A stretch of DNA of 64,000 bases from DATFES01 sp035457725 (lineage in GTDB: Bacteria; Pseudomonadota; Alphaproteobacteria; CACIAM-22H2), in contig DATIBC010000120.1 of assembly GCA_035457725.1 (NCBI GenBank), positions 43,676 through 107,675 of the forward strand, given 5' to 3'. Positions 46,001-53,990 of this stretch are shown piece after piece. The first letter of the stretch is position 1; the number at the start of each line of letters is the position of its first letter. A program made the translations under genes and the position numbers. Below the pieces are notes generated by a model. That model was not told where the DNA came from, made no database searches, and worked only from the letters and a program-made list of their open reading frames with translations.

Positions 46001-46561
46001 GGATACTGGCGGTGCGCGGCGGACGGCGACGCGGTGGTGCTGTTCGACGGCGACGGGACGAGCGAGCTGGCGCGCTTCGAGTTTCCCCGCCAGGACCGCG
46101 AGGGCGGCCTATGCATCGCCGACTTCTTCCGCGACCGCTCGTCCAACCAGCTCGACGTAATCGGGCTTCAGGTGGTGACGATGGGCCAGCAGGCGTCCGA
46201 TACGGCGCGCGCTTGGTTCGCCGACAATCGCTACCAAGACTATCTCTATCTGCACGGGCTCTCGGTCGAAATGGCCGAGGCGCTGGCGGAGTATGTGCAC
46301 AAGCGGATCCGCGCCGAGCTAGGTTTCGGCCACGAAGACGATCGCGACATGGATAAGATGCTCAAACAGGGCTATCGCGGGTCGCGCTACTCGTTCGGAT
46401 ACCCGGCGTGTCCCAATCTCGCCGACCAGCGCCAGCTCCTGGGGTTGCTCGGCGGCGAGCGCATCGGCATCGCGCTATCCGACGAGGACCAGCTCCATCC
46501 GGAACAGTCGACCTCGGCGATCGTCGTCCATCATCCGCAGGCGAAGTACTTTTCGGTGTGA
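43073..46561 (+). CDS. metH: cobalamin-dependent methionine synthase
   Basis: A complete single-chain MetH (1162 residues). The homocysteine domain has the zinc cysteines in GLNCATGPQEM (near residue 221) and VGGCCGTDVAHIAAL (near 286). The folate domain opens LSIGERCNANGSRQWRRL. The B12 domain has the cobalt-ligand motif VKGDVHDIGKNLVDIIL near residue 728 and SGLLVKSTVVM. The reactivation domain is present at the C-terminus (FQFHWGFRKAGKTLAEYKAW, QGYRGSRYSFGYPACPNLAD). It methylates homocysteine using methyl-THF from MetF, encoded just upstream. No cobalamin riboswitch is apparent in the 41-base gap. Confidence 0.97.
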   Translation: MTSILDALRDRVLLCDGAMGSRVQAMSLDVERDYLGHENCTEILNRSRPDIVRSIHIGYLEAGADMVQTNSFGGSPVTLGEFGLQAEAFALNKRAGELAREAVGEFAGDGRDRFVLGSIGPGTKLPSLGHIDYQTLENALTVQAAGLLAGGVDAILIETCQDPLQIKAAVNGAKRACAEAGREVPIAVQVTIETTGTLLVGADISAAATVIHALDVPMVGLNCATGPQEMAEHVKWLSENWPGLLSVQPNAGLPELVDGKTRYPLTPSDLAKWLSRFVAEDGINMVGGCCGTDVAHIAALDAMLRERGGNRLRPAPRKRSPLWIPSIASLYGQVPLRQENAYLSIGERCNANGSRQWRRLQEQGDWEGCIDMGREQVREGSHALDVCTAFVGRDEQKEMNEVVARMRGAVTAPLVIDSTELNVLEAALKLYGGKPVINSINFEDGEAPAEKRLQLAKRFGTAVVALTIDEHGMAKDADRKLEIAKRLTAFACERFGLPPSDLLIDPLTFTIATGNEDDRKLGLWTLDGIERIRQALPEVQIILGLSNISFGLNPAARHVLNSVFLDHALKRGLTGAILHHSKIMPLHKIPEAEAKAAEDLIFDRRRDGYDPLQAFIALFQDRAAEAKAERKRPESVEERLKLRIVDGDKLGLGEDLDLAMRSYKPLDIVNTFLLDGMKVVGDLFGAGKMQLPFVLQSAETMKMAVAYLEPHMERVEGQQKGTIVLATVKGDVHDIGKNLVDIILTNNGYKVVNLGIKQPIASILSAVKEHGAHAVGMSGLLVKSTVVMRENLEEMTREGVDVPVLLGGAALTRKYVEEDCVGAYGPGRVAYARDAFDGLDLMDKIMNGRFDAHVQTATIKRKSRPSNQKRVLGQAARPLRPVDAEEVRIRRAELTANLTVPTPPFWGARVIEHVPVKALIPYLNETMLFQFHWGFRKAGKTLAEYKAWAQREVRPILSRLLAQCENENILRPQSIYGYWRCAADGDAVVLFDGDGTSELARFEFPRQDREGGLCIADFFRDRSSNQLDVIGLQVVTMGQQASDTARAWFADNRYQDYLYLHGLSVEMAEALAEYVHKRIRAELGFGHEDDRDMDKMLKQGYRGSRYSFGYPACPNLADQRQLLGLLGGERIGIALSDEDQLHPEQSTSAIVVHHPQAKYFSV

Positions 46562-46608
46562 CGAGGCCGTGAACTGGATCCCGGCCAGCCGCTCGTCGTG
46601 CCGGTTTC

Positions 46609-47052
46609 TCAATAATCGAGATCGATGGTGATCGTCGTCCCGCCGTCGGCGACCGAGAACTGCATATCTGAATAGCCGGGCGGTCCCAACGAACCCTTGG
46701 CGTTATTCGATGCGCCAACCCCTTCGCGTGGGATGCCGAGGAAGTTCGTGTCGAGCGCCCCGTTGGCGTTCTCGTCGTGGATGACCGTCGCGCCGAAACG
46801 ACCAGTTGCGACGTTGGCGATGACCGCGGTTATCGATCCCGGGCGCGCCGGAACATCGATGCGAAAATCGCCGCCACCCTTCCCGGCGTTGGCTTTGTAT
46901 TTGGCCTCGCTGGCATAGACGTCGACCATGATGCGGCCCTCGCCGCTGCGCACACCGTTGACAATGACACGCAGTTCGGCGGCCACCGCCCGGTGACCTG
47001 CAATCAAAGAAACGGCGGCGACTGCCAGCCGAAGCACGGCGCCAGGATTCAT
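46609..47052 (-). CDS. DUF2141 secreted protein
   Basis: A 147-residue exported protein: signal peptide PGAVLRLAVAAVSLIAGHRA, cleavage near AVAAE. The mature part has LRVIVNGVRSGEGRIMVDVY, ATVIHDENANGALDTNFLGI and PREGVGASNNAKG, the hallmark of DUF2141. Function is unknown; the DENANGALDTN stretch could bind calcium. The ATG at 47052 is chosen; the frame stays open 15 codons upstream. It is convergent with metH. Confidence 0.8.
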   Translation of the reverse strand: MNPGAVLRLAVAAVSLIAGHRAVAAELRVIVNGVRSGEGRIMVDVYASEAKYKANAGKGGGDFRIDVPARPGSITAVIANVATGRFGATVIHDENANGALDTNFLGIPREGVGASNNAKGSLGPPGYSDMQFSVADGGTTITIDLDY

Positions 47053-47178
47053 CCGAGTCTCCTGCAATCGTTTCGCCGCGGACGGCGGCGCAACCATAGG
47101 TGTCGATACTACGCTATTCCAACAATATTGTCAGACGAATCTTCTAGTCAATATTGAGGCCGCCTTGTCGCTGGCGAT

Positions 47179-48117
47179 TCAACGTGTCCGAATCCGGGAG
47201 GCGCGGCGATAAAGCGGACCCAGGACAGCGGGCAGCAGGTAGATCGGGAATTGCACGACCGCGAAGAACAGCCCGAAATCGGGATGCGCCGCAGGTCCCA
47301 TCGCGGCGATCAGGATCGCCATGTTGCGGTTGCCGCTGGCGAGCGCCACGGTCAGCGCCGCGCCGCGCTCGAGACGCCAAAAGACGAGCCCGCCCAACGC
47401 CTGCAGCACGAAGCTGGCGATGAAGGCGGCGGCGGAGAAAAGCACCACTCGCCACGGATCGGCGAGCAGGGCTTCCGCGACGCCGTCCATCACGCCGATG
47501 GCGAAGACGATGAGCATGATGACCGCGATGCCGCCGATCGACTGGCCGGCGCGGCGCAGCCGCTCGCGGCCGAGCGCCAGTCTGGCCCCGGCCGCAATGG
47601 CGAACGAAACCCCGACGATCAAGGCCAAACGCAGCATCAAGACACCGGCGCCAATCTCGATCTCGAGCCCGAGGAGAACAAGCGCCAAGGTTGGCTGGAC
47701 GACCGGTTGCAGGATCGATGTCGCGAGCACGGCCAGCAACGCCAGGGCCGCATCGATGCCGAAGAGCAAAGCATACGCGGGAACCGCCGTCAGCACGGGC
47801 GACGATGCCCACAAGACCAACACGGTCGCCAGTGTCGCGGGTATAGGCATCACGCTCGGCGCGGCCCAAACGATGAGCGGCGTCACGACCGTTAGCCAGA
47901 CAAGCAGGAGCACGGCGAACAGTGGCCGCCGTGCATGGCCCCGTGCCTGCGTCCAGTCGATCCGCAACAGTGCCGAGACGAGGAGTCCGATGACCGCCGG
48001 CGTGAGCAGCGGCCGCAGCAGCGACGCAAGCTCGGGCAACGCCAGCCCAACGGCGAGCGCCGCGGCGAGCAGGGGTGCGGCCCGGCGATCGAGCCAAACG
48101 AGCGAGTGGACGAGCAC
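47179..48117 (-). CDS. bile acid:sodium symporter-like (BASS) transporter
   Basis: A 312-residue membrane protein with about nine or ten hydrophobic segments. LWASSPVLTAVPAYALLFG and ALTVALASGNRNMAILIAAM correspond to the crossing motifs of the BASS/arsenite-permease superfamily. The N-terminus LVHSLVWLDRRAAPLLAAAL begins at a GTG after GGGGGGACCAC. The substrate is unknown. It is alone, 126 bases downstream from the DUF2141 gene's start side, and divergent from the thioesterase gene. Confidence 0.72.
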   Translation of the reverse strand: MLVHSLVWLDRRAAPLLAAALAVGLALPELASLLRPLLTPAVIGLLVSALLRIDWTQARGHARRPLFAVLLLVWLTVVTPLIVWAAPSVMPIPATLATVLVLWASSPVLTAVPAYALLFGIDAALALLAVLATSILQPVVQPTLALVLLGLEIEIGAGVLMLRLALIVGVSFAIAAGARLALGRERLRRAGQSIGGIAVIMLIVFAIGVMDGVAEALLADPWRVVLFSAAAFIASFVLQALGGLVFWRLERGAALTVALASGNRNMAILIAAMGPAAHPDFGLFFAVVQFPIYLLPAVLGPLYRRASRIRTR

Positions 48118-48202
48118 GTGGTCCCCCCGAGAAACGGCGGCCGAAGGCTAGCATGGGCGGCCGCTTTCGGGAGACCCGCTCTCTCGTCTATTCTGCCGCG
48201 CC

Positions 48203-48700
48203 ATGAACGATGACGCATACTTCGCCGCGCCGATCGATCTGCTGCGCGAGAGCGTGCGCGAAGAGTGGCTGGATTACAACGGCCACATGAATGTCGCGTA
48301 CTACGTGCTCGTGCTCGATCGCGCGACCGACATCTTCATGGACGCGATCGGCATCGACGCCGCCTATCGCACGCGCAAGAAGGGCTCGTTATTCGCGCTC
48401 GAGCAGCATGTCGTCTATCGCGACGAAGTCCGCTTGGGCGACCCGTTGCGGGTGACGACCCAGCTCGTCGACCATGACGATAAGCGGGTGCACTATTTTC
48501 ATCGCATGTATCACGGCGCGCAAGGCTACCTCGCGGCGACCGGCGAGTTCCTGTCGATCCACGTCGACCTTGCGGAGCGTCGCTCGCGTCCGTTTCCGCC
48601 GGCGATTATCGCCCGCATCGAACGGATGGCTGCCGCGCACGCTACGCTCGGAACCCCCGCGGAAGTCGGTCGATCGGTGGCGATCCGGCGCAAGCGCTAG
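48203..48700 (+). CDS. thioesterase (hotdog fold, 4-hydroxybenzoyl-CoA type)
   Basis: A 165-residue acyl-CoA thioesterase-like protein. The active-site segment EWLDYNGHMNVAYYVLVLDR, with its Asp and helix, and QHVVYRDEVRLGDPLRVTT are typical of the hotdog 4HBT group. The C-terminus is basic (RSVAIRRKR). The natural thioester is unknown. It is divergent from the BASS transporter by 85 bases and convergent with the protease-like gene. Confidence 0.82.
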   Translation: MNDDAYFAAPIDLLRESVREEWLDYNGHMNVAYYVLVLDRATDIFMDAIGIDAAYRTRKKGSLFALEQHVVYRDEVRLGDPLRVTTQLVDHDDKRVHYFHRMYHGAQGYLAATGEFLSIHVDLAERRSRPFPPAIIARIERMAAAHATLGTPAEVGRSVAIRRKR

Positions 48701-48762
48701 GCCAAAAATTCGACCGCCAGGTGACGAGGACGCCAAGCCAATCGACGACGAATCGCGGGGCG

Positions 48763-48796
48763 CGCGACGCCGTATGTTCGGCGCGTTGGCGTCGCG
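48763..48796. terminator. stem-loop between convergent thioesterase and protease-like genes
   Basis: CGCGACGCC and GGCGTCGCG are perfect 9-bp arms around a 16-base loop in the 106-base gap between two convergent stops, so it may serve both. There is no T-run on either side. Confidence 0.4.
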
Positions 48797-48806
48797 GCGG
48801 TGAAAT

Positions 48807-49811
48807 TCAGAAGCTCGATTTGAGCTTGAGGTGCTTGCGGCGATCGTCGGACACGATGGTGATCGATCGCCGCTCGCCGCCCTGCTGGAGGGTTAGCGGC
48901 ACTGCCGTCCCGGCGGGACCGCGCGCGCGCATCTTGCGATAATAATCGGCGAGGCCGCGCGGCGTGTCATTGCCAATGCCGGTAATTATGTCGCCTGGCT
49001 GCACGCCAGCCTTGGCCGCAGGGCCGTCGGGAGTCACGCGCACGACCAGCAGGCGGCCCTGTACTTCCTCGGCGGCGAGGCCGAGCCACGGCGCCGGCGG
49101 CGCCGACGACTGGCCCTCGGCGATCAAATCGGCCAGTATCGGCTTGAGCCGGTCGATCGGCACGAACATATTGCCGGGAATTCCCGCCGTGCCGCCGGTG
49201 GTGTCGCCGACGATGAGCGAACCGATGCCGACCAGGCGTCCGGTGCGATCGATCAGCGCCGCGCCCGACCAGTTGAGATACGGCGGCGCGGTGAAGATCG
49301 CGTCATCGAGCAGATACTCCCATGATCCGGCGAACTCGCGCCGCGCCACCACGAATCCTGGCGCCGCCGTCGCTGCGCCGCCGAACCCGGCGATCAACAC
49401 CGGATCCTGCGCCTTCAGATCGGCCGAGCGGCCAATGGCGAGCGGCTTGGCCTTGAGCGGCGCCAGCGCGCGCAACAACCCGAAGCCGCTTTCGTGGTCG
49501 TAGCCAATCACCTGCGCCGGTACACTGCGACCGTCCGTCGACATCACCTCGACGCCGGTCGCTTCGACCATCAGGTAACCGATTGTCAGGACCAATCCGC
49601 CCTGGTCGATGACCACGCCGTTGCCCTCGCGCGATCGGCCCAATGACTCGGCGGTGCGCGCGTCGCCGGGTACGACGGTGCGAACCCGGACGACGGCGGA
49701 AAGCTGCTCTTCGATGTTCTGCGCCGGCGCCGATGTCGGCTCCATGCCCAGGACGGCGACGGTGGTCAGAGCGATCGCGTACCAGCGCGGCGAGACAATA
49801 GGTTGCAACAT
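48807..49811 (-). CDS. trypsin-fold/PDZ protein with degenerate catalytic triad (HtrA-like)
   Basis: A 334-residue exported protein with a signal peptide (WYAIALTTVAVLGMEPTSAPAQ region), an HtrA-like protease domain (about 35-230) and a PDZ domain (about 250-325: VRVTPDGPAAKAGVQPGDII). Aligning by eye to DegP-type proteins, the His position is Tyr79 (LVLTIGYLMV), the Asp position is Gly109 (DHESGFGLLRA), and only the Ser is kept at 182 (NWSGAALIDRTG). Proteolysis is therefore unlikely; a chaperone, scaffold or sensor role is possible. The frame is intact, so it is not a pseudogene by disruption. Confidence 0.82.
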   Translation of the reverse strand: MLQPIVSPRWYAIALTTVAVLGMEPTSAPAQNIEEQLSAVVRVRTVVPGDARTAESLGRSREGNGVVIDQGGLVLTIGYLMVEATGVEVMSTDGRSVPAQVIGYDHESGFGLLRALAPLKAKPLAIGRSADLKAQDPVLIAGFGGAATAAPGFVVARREFAGSWEYLLDDAIFTAPPYLNWSGAALIDRTGRLVGIGSLIVGDTTGGTAGIPGNMFVPIDRLKPILADLIAEGQSSAPPAPWLGLAAEEVQGRLLVVRVTPDGPAAKAGVQPGDIITGIGNDTPRGLADYYRKMRARGPAGTAVPLTLQQGGERRSITIVSDDRRKHLKLKSSF

Positions 49812-49937
49812 ATCGCGTTACATCCCTGCCAGGAACTTGACCAACTATAGCATACGACATCCGGCGCACGCGCGGATCATAACGCGTTAGGCGGCGCATC
49901 CTGTTAAGCCCGGAATTGCATGCTATATAGGCCGGAT

Positions 49938-52199
49938 ATGGTTTCTCTGCCCGAATCTCCGACGACCGCTGGCGCGCCAGGGTACTTGGCGACGCTCAAT
50001 CCCCCGCAGCGTCAGGCGGTCGAAACTCTCGACGGGCCGCTCCTGGTGCTGGCCGGCGCAGGGACCGGCAAGACGCGCGTACTGATCACGCGGCTCGCGC
50101 ATATCCTGGTGATGCGCCGCGCTTTTCCCGGGCAAATTCTCGCCGTCACATTCACCAATCGGGCGGCGCGCGAGATGCGTGAGCGGGTGGCGGCGCTGAT
50201 CGGCGAGGCCGTCGAGGGACTATGGCTCGGAACCTTTCACGCGCTCGCCGCGCGGCTGTTGCGTCGCCACGCCGAGCTTGTCGGGCTGCGGCCGAATTTT
50301 ACGATTCTCGACGTCGACGATCAGCTCCGTCTAATCAAGCAGCTTCTCGCGGCCGAAAAAATCGACGAGAAGAAATGGCCGGCACGCGTCGTGCTTTCGG
50401 TCATCGAGCGTTGGAAGGATCGCGGGCTGCCACCCGACAAGGTCCCGACCGCCGACGCCGGCGAAATCGCCGGCGGCCGCGCGGTGGAGCTTTACGCGCA
50501 ATACCAGGAGCGCCTCAAGACGCTCAATGCCTGCGACTTCGGCGATTTGCTGCTGCATACGCTGACTATCTTCGCCACGCGTCCCGACGTCCTTGCCGAT
50601 TACCATCGCCGTTTTCGCTATATCTTGGTCGACGAGTATCAGGACACCAACGTCGCGCAGTATTTGTGGCTGCGGTTGCTGGCGCAGGGCCATCGCAACC
50701 TATGCTGCGTCGGCGACGACGATCAGAGCATTTACAGTTGGCGGGGCGCCGAGGTCGGCAACATTTTGCGCTTCGAGAAGGACTTTCCGGGCGCGCGGGT
50801 GGTTCGCCTCGAGCAGAACTACCGCTCGACGCGACACATCCTCGGCGCCGCGGCGGCGCTCATCGCCCATAATCGCGGCCGGCTCGGCAAGACGCTGTGG
50901 ACGGCGGAAGACAGCGGCGAAAAGGTCCAGGTGCGCGGCTTATGGGACGGCGAGGAGGAGGCGCGCTGGCTCGGCGAACAGGTGGAGGCGCTCCAAAACC
51001 GTGGCGAAACATTGGGCGAGATGGCGGTGCTCGTGCGCGCCGGCTTTCAGACGCGTGAGTTCGAGGAGCGATTGATCACTCTGGGCATTCCCTATCGCGT
51101 GGTAGGCGGTCCGCGTTTTTACGAGCGCCAGGAGATTCGCGACGCCATCGCCTATTTCCGCTTCGTCACGCAACCCGCCGACGACCTCGCCTTCGAGCGC
51201 ATCGTCAACGTGCCACGCCGGGGAATCGGCGAGGCGACCATGCAGGCGCTGCATCGCTTCGCGCGGGCCGAAAAGATCCCGCTTGGCGAGGCGGCGGCGC
51301 GGCTGATCGAGGCAGAGGAGCTCAAGCCGCAGACGCGCGGCGCGCTCCGCCGCTTGCTCGAAGATTTCGCCCGCTGGCGCGATCGATTGACGCGCGAACG
51401 TCATCCGGACCTCGCCGAGACCATCCTGGAAGAATCGGGCTATACGGCGATGTGGCAAGCCGATCGTTCGGCCGACGCGCCGGGGCGATTGGAGAACCTT
51501 AAGGAGCTCATCGCCGCGCTCGAGGAGTTCGAGACGCTGCCGGCGTTTCTCGAGCATGTCAGCCTGGTTCTCGAAAACACCGAGGGGCCGCCGGGCGAGA
51601 TGGTCAGCTTGATGACGCTGCATAGCGCCAAAGGGCTCGAGTTCGACACGGTGTTTCTTCCCGGCTGGGAGGAGGGGTTGTTCCCGCATCCGCGCGCGCT
51701 CGATGAGGGAGGCGACCGGGCGCTGGAGGAGGAGCGGCGTTTGGCGCATGTCGGCCTGACGCGCGCCCGCCGGCGCGCGTTAATCTCCTTCGCCGCCAAT
51801 CGGCGGATCCACAATCTTTGGCAATCGAGCATACCGTCACGCTTCATCGCCGAGCTGCCGACCGACCATGTCGAAATGGCGAGCGAACCAGGACTTTGGA
51901 CGGGCGCAGCCGGTGAGGACGCATGGGGCGATCCTCTGGCGGACACGCCATGGGCCGGATCGGCGGGCGGACCGAGCCTGGGCACGCGCGGTCGCATCAA
52001 CCCGTTGGCTATCGAAGGCCGCGCCGAACGCGTGCCGCCGCGGCGCGGTCCCGAAAAGCCCTTCGCTGTCGGAGCGCGGGTGTTCCATCAAAAATTCGGC
52101 TACGGCCGGATCGTCGCCGTCGACTCCGGCAAGCTCGACGTCGAGTTCGAGCACGCCGGGCACAAGAAGGTCATGGACGCATTTGTCGAGCCGGCATAA
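49938..52199 (+). CDS. uvrD: ATP-dependent DNA helicase, UvrD/PcrA family
   Basis: An SF1A 3'-5' helicase of 753 residues, used in nucleotide excision and mismatch repair. Motifs: Q motif LNPPQRQAVE, Walker A VLAGAGTGKTRVLITRL, Ia VTFTNRAAREMRERV, II ILVDEYQDTN, III VGDDDQSIYSWRGAE, IV VRLEQNYRSTRHI, V LMTLHSAKGLEFDTVFLPGW and VI AHVGLTRARRR. The C-terminus has the Tudor-like FHQKFGYGRIVAVDSG segment that binds RNA polymerase in related PcrA. The ATG at 49938 is chosen; one at 49920 is six codons upstream. No LexA-type operator was recognised. Confidence 0.94.
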   Translation: MVSLPESPTTAGAPGYLATLNPPQRQAVETLDGPLLVLAGAGTGKTRVLITRLAHILVMRRAFPGQILAVTFTNRAAREMRERVAALIGEAVEGLWLGTFHALAARLLRRHAELVGLRPNFTILDVDDQLRLIKQLLAAEKIDEKKWPARVVLSVIERWKDRGLPPDKVPTADAGEIAGGRAVELYAQYQERLKTLNACDFGDLLLHTLTIFATRPDVLADYHRRFRYILVDEYQDTNVAQYLWLRLLAQGHRNLCCVGDDDQSIYSWRGAEVGNILRFEKDFPGARVVRLEQNYRSTRHILGAAAALIAHNRGRLGKTLWTAEDSGEKVQVRGLWDGEEEARWLGEQVEALQNRGETLGEMAVLVRAGFQTREFEERLITLGIPYRVVGGPRFYERQEIRDAIAYFRFVTQPADDLAFERIVNVPRRGIGEATMQALHRFARAEKIPLGEAAARLIEAEELKPQTRGALRRLLEDFARWRDRLTRERHPDLAETILEESGYTAMWQADRSADAPGRLENLKELIAALEEFETLPAFLEHVSLVLENTEGPPGEMVSLMTLHSAKGLEFDTVFLPGWEEGLFPHPRALDEGGDRALEEERRLAHVGLTRARRRALISFAANRRIHNLWQSSIPSRFIAELPTDHVEMASEPGLWTGAAGEDAWGDPLADTPWAGSAGGPSLGTRGRINPLAIEGRAERVPPRRGPEKPFAVGARVFHQKFGYGRIVAVDSGKLDVEFEHAGHKKVMDAFVEPA

Positions 52200-52269
52200 G
52201 CGCTTTTCGATTTCGAATGCGCGTCGCAATCGCCGAAATCGCGCGACGTCGACCGAATATCCGAGCCAA

Positions 52270-53175
52270 ATGATGCCAGCCATGCCGCCGCTGTGGCGCG
52301 TGGCGTTCCCGGTTAGCGCCAGGTCGCGCGACGCAGCCGCGGCGACGCTCGAGGAGATGTGCGACGTCGTCTCATGCTTCAAGAGCGGATCGGCCATGGA
52401 ATGGCAGATCGAGGGGCTGTCGGCGAGGCAACCCGATAGTGAAGCAGTCGCGGCACGACTGCACGCGATCGTCGCGGCGCAGGGCGAGGCCGTCCCGTCG
52501 ATCATTGTCGCGCCGCTGAGGCGGGCCAATTGGCTGCGCGAAAACCAGCGGAGCTTCCAGCCGCTTCGGGTCGGCAGGTTCTTTCTTCACCCGACGCATT
52601 GGACGTCACGCCCGCCGGCAGGCGTCGTCAGTATTGCGATCGATGCCGGGGTCGCCTTTGGTTCGGGAGAACACGCGACGACGCGCGGCTGCCTTGTCGC
52701 CATCGATGGCCTGACGCGCCGCGGTGCGAGCGGGCCACGATGCATCCGGAGCGTGCGCGATCTTGGTTGCGGCTCGGGCGTCCTGGCGATCGCGCTGGCG
52801 TGCGCATTGCGTCGGCCGATCGCGGCGAGCGACTTCGATCAGGACGCGGTGACGACGACACGCGACAATGCGCGCCTCAACGGCGTGGCGAAGCTGGTCC
52901 GCGCGTGGCGTGCCGATGGCATGGGGCGCTTTGCCGCGATGCCGGCCTGGTCCGGAAAACGCTACGATCTAATCGTGGCGAACATCCTCGCCCGCCCTCT
53001 CTGCCGGATGATGCGCAACATCGCCGCCTCGCTTGCGCCGCGTGGCCGGCTGATCCTCTCCGGGCTTCTATCCGAACAAGTAGGCGAAATTCTGGCGGTC
53101 TATCGGCTGCGGCGGTTGCGTTTGCGCCGCTGCATCGTGATTGACGGCTGGTGGACGCTGATCCTCGGGCGCTGA
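52270..53175 (+). CDS. prmA: ribosomal protein L11 methyltransferase
   Basis: PrmA (about 301 residues) trimethylates ribosomal protein L11. The N-terminal L11-recognition part begins LWRVAFPVSARSRDAAAATL; the SAM domain has AFGSGEHATTRGCLVAIDGL (family FGTG-H-TT motif), VRDLGCGSGVLAIALACALR and VANILARPLCRMMRNIAASL. Three in-frame ATGs (52270, 52273, 52282) are possible starts, and no good Shine-Dalgarno separates them. It lies 70 bases downstream of the helicase gene on the same strand. Confidence 0.9.
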   Translation: MMPAMPPLWRVAFPVSARSRDAAAATLEEMCDVVSCFKSGSAMEWQIEGLSARQPDSEAVAARLHAIVAAQGEAVPSIIVAPLRRANWLRENQRSFQPLRVGRFFLHPTHWTSRPPAGVVSIAIDAGVAFGSGEHATTRGCLVAIDGLTRRGASGPRCIRSVRDLGCGSGVLAIALACALRRPIAASDFDQDAVTTTRDNARLNGVAKLVRAWRADGMGRFAAMPAWSGKRYDLIVANILARPLCRMMRNIAASLAPRGRLILSGLLSEQVGEILAVYRLRRLRLRRCIVIDGWWTLILGR

Positions 53176-53178
53176 ACG

Positions 53179-53206
53179 AAAAAGGGGCGGCCGCACGGAC
53201 CGCCCC
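53179..53206 (-). terminator. Rho-independent terminator of the DUF1127 gene
   Basis: On the minus strand GGGGCGG-N9-CCGCCCC is followed by TTTTT. It lies 28 bases after the DUF1127 stop, in the short gap between convergent genes, and may also stop prmA transcripts. Confidence 0.8.
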
Positions 53207-53233
53207 ATTGAACGGTGATTGCGCCAGAAACGT

Positions 53234-53746
53234 TCAGGCGGCGAGCTTCGGCTGATTGGCGTTCGTCGCGCCGACCAACACGGGCCGGCCAAATTTCGCC
53301 GCGCCGTGGCGCAGCGCCGGCACGTAATGCCCGGCGGCGACATGTGTGATCTCGCCGCGCGTGATGCCGATGTCGGCGAGCGTGCGGTCATCGAGCGCCA
53401 TCAGCTCGGCATAGGTTTGCCGGCGCAGGCGCCACGCCTTGAGCGCATTCGGCAAATTTGCGAGCGCTCGGCTGACGGCGACGATTGCATCCGCCACGGC
53501 CTCGGCGTGCTGCATCTCGGCGCGGTAACGCGGATGCTCCAGCGGCGATACGGCGACGTCGGCCACGGGCTTCGGCGCGGCGAGCAGGCGCTTGGCCGCG
53601 GCGGCGAGGCCGCGCACCGTGTCGCGCATCACTTGGGCGCGCATCGCGCGGGCGCGCGCGTAAATCTCGACTTCGTCCACCGGCAAGCCCAAGCGCCCCT
53701 CGGCGATGCCCATCCAACGGCGATCAATATCGTTCGTGGCCCACAT
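53234..53746 (-). CDS. DUF1127 domain protein with long N-terminal part
   Basis: A 170-residue protein. The C-terminal 60 residues are DUF1127 (TYAELMALDDRTLADIGITR), a small helical domain that in several bacteria aids RNA binding and phosphate or carbon regulation. Residues 1-105 are an unrecognised, basic, mostly helical region with RARAMRAQVMRDTVRGLAAA and repeated AVADVAVS / AVADAIVAVS-like segments. The ATG at 53746 follows AAGGAG, a strong Shine-Dalgarno. Most DUF1127 proteins are under 100 residues. It is divergent from the aminopeptidase gene. Confidence 0.78.
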   Translation of the reverse strand: MWATNDIDRRWMGIAEGRLGLPVDEVEIYARARAMRAQVMRDTVRGLAAAAKRLLAAPKPVADVAVSPLEHPRYRAEMQHAEAVADAIVAVSRALANLPNALKAWRLRRQTYAELMALDDRTLADIGITRGEITHVAAGHYVPALRHGAAKFGRPVLVGATNANQPKLAA

Positions 53747-53990
53747 GATAACCGTACTCCTTGCTGACTTGGTTCGGCCGCTCGAACTGGGCGGTCCGGA
53801 AGGCTCGTGCTGAACGAACCCTTCGTGTACAAACATATGCTCGCTGGCGGGTCATAGCAGGGTCTTTGCTGCGCCGCAGCATTGCAAAAAATGCATGGAA
53901 CATTACTAACTATCTTAATGAGTTATCGGGAATCGGTTGCGATCGACTGCGGGCTTGCCTAGCTTCGGAGCCATACATCAGAGGGTGTCC

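Noticed and set aside
48807..49811. Treating the HtrA-like gene as a pseudogene
   Set aside because: Full-length frame, signal peptide and PDZ domain are intact; only active-site residues differ.
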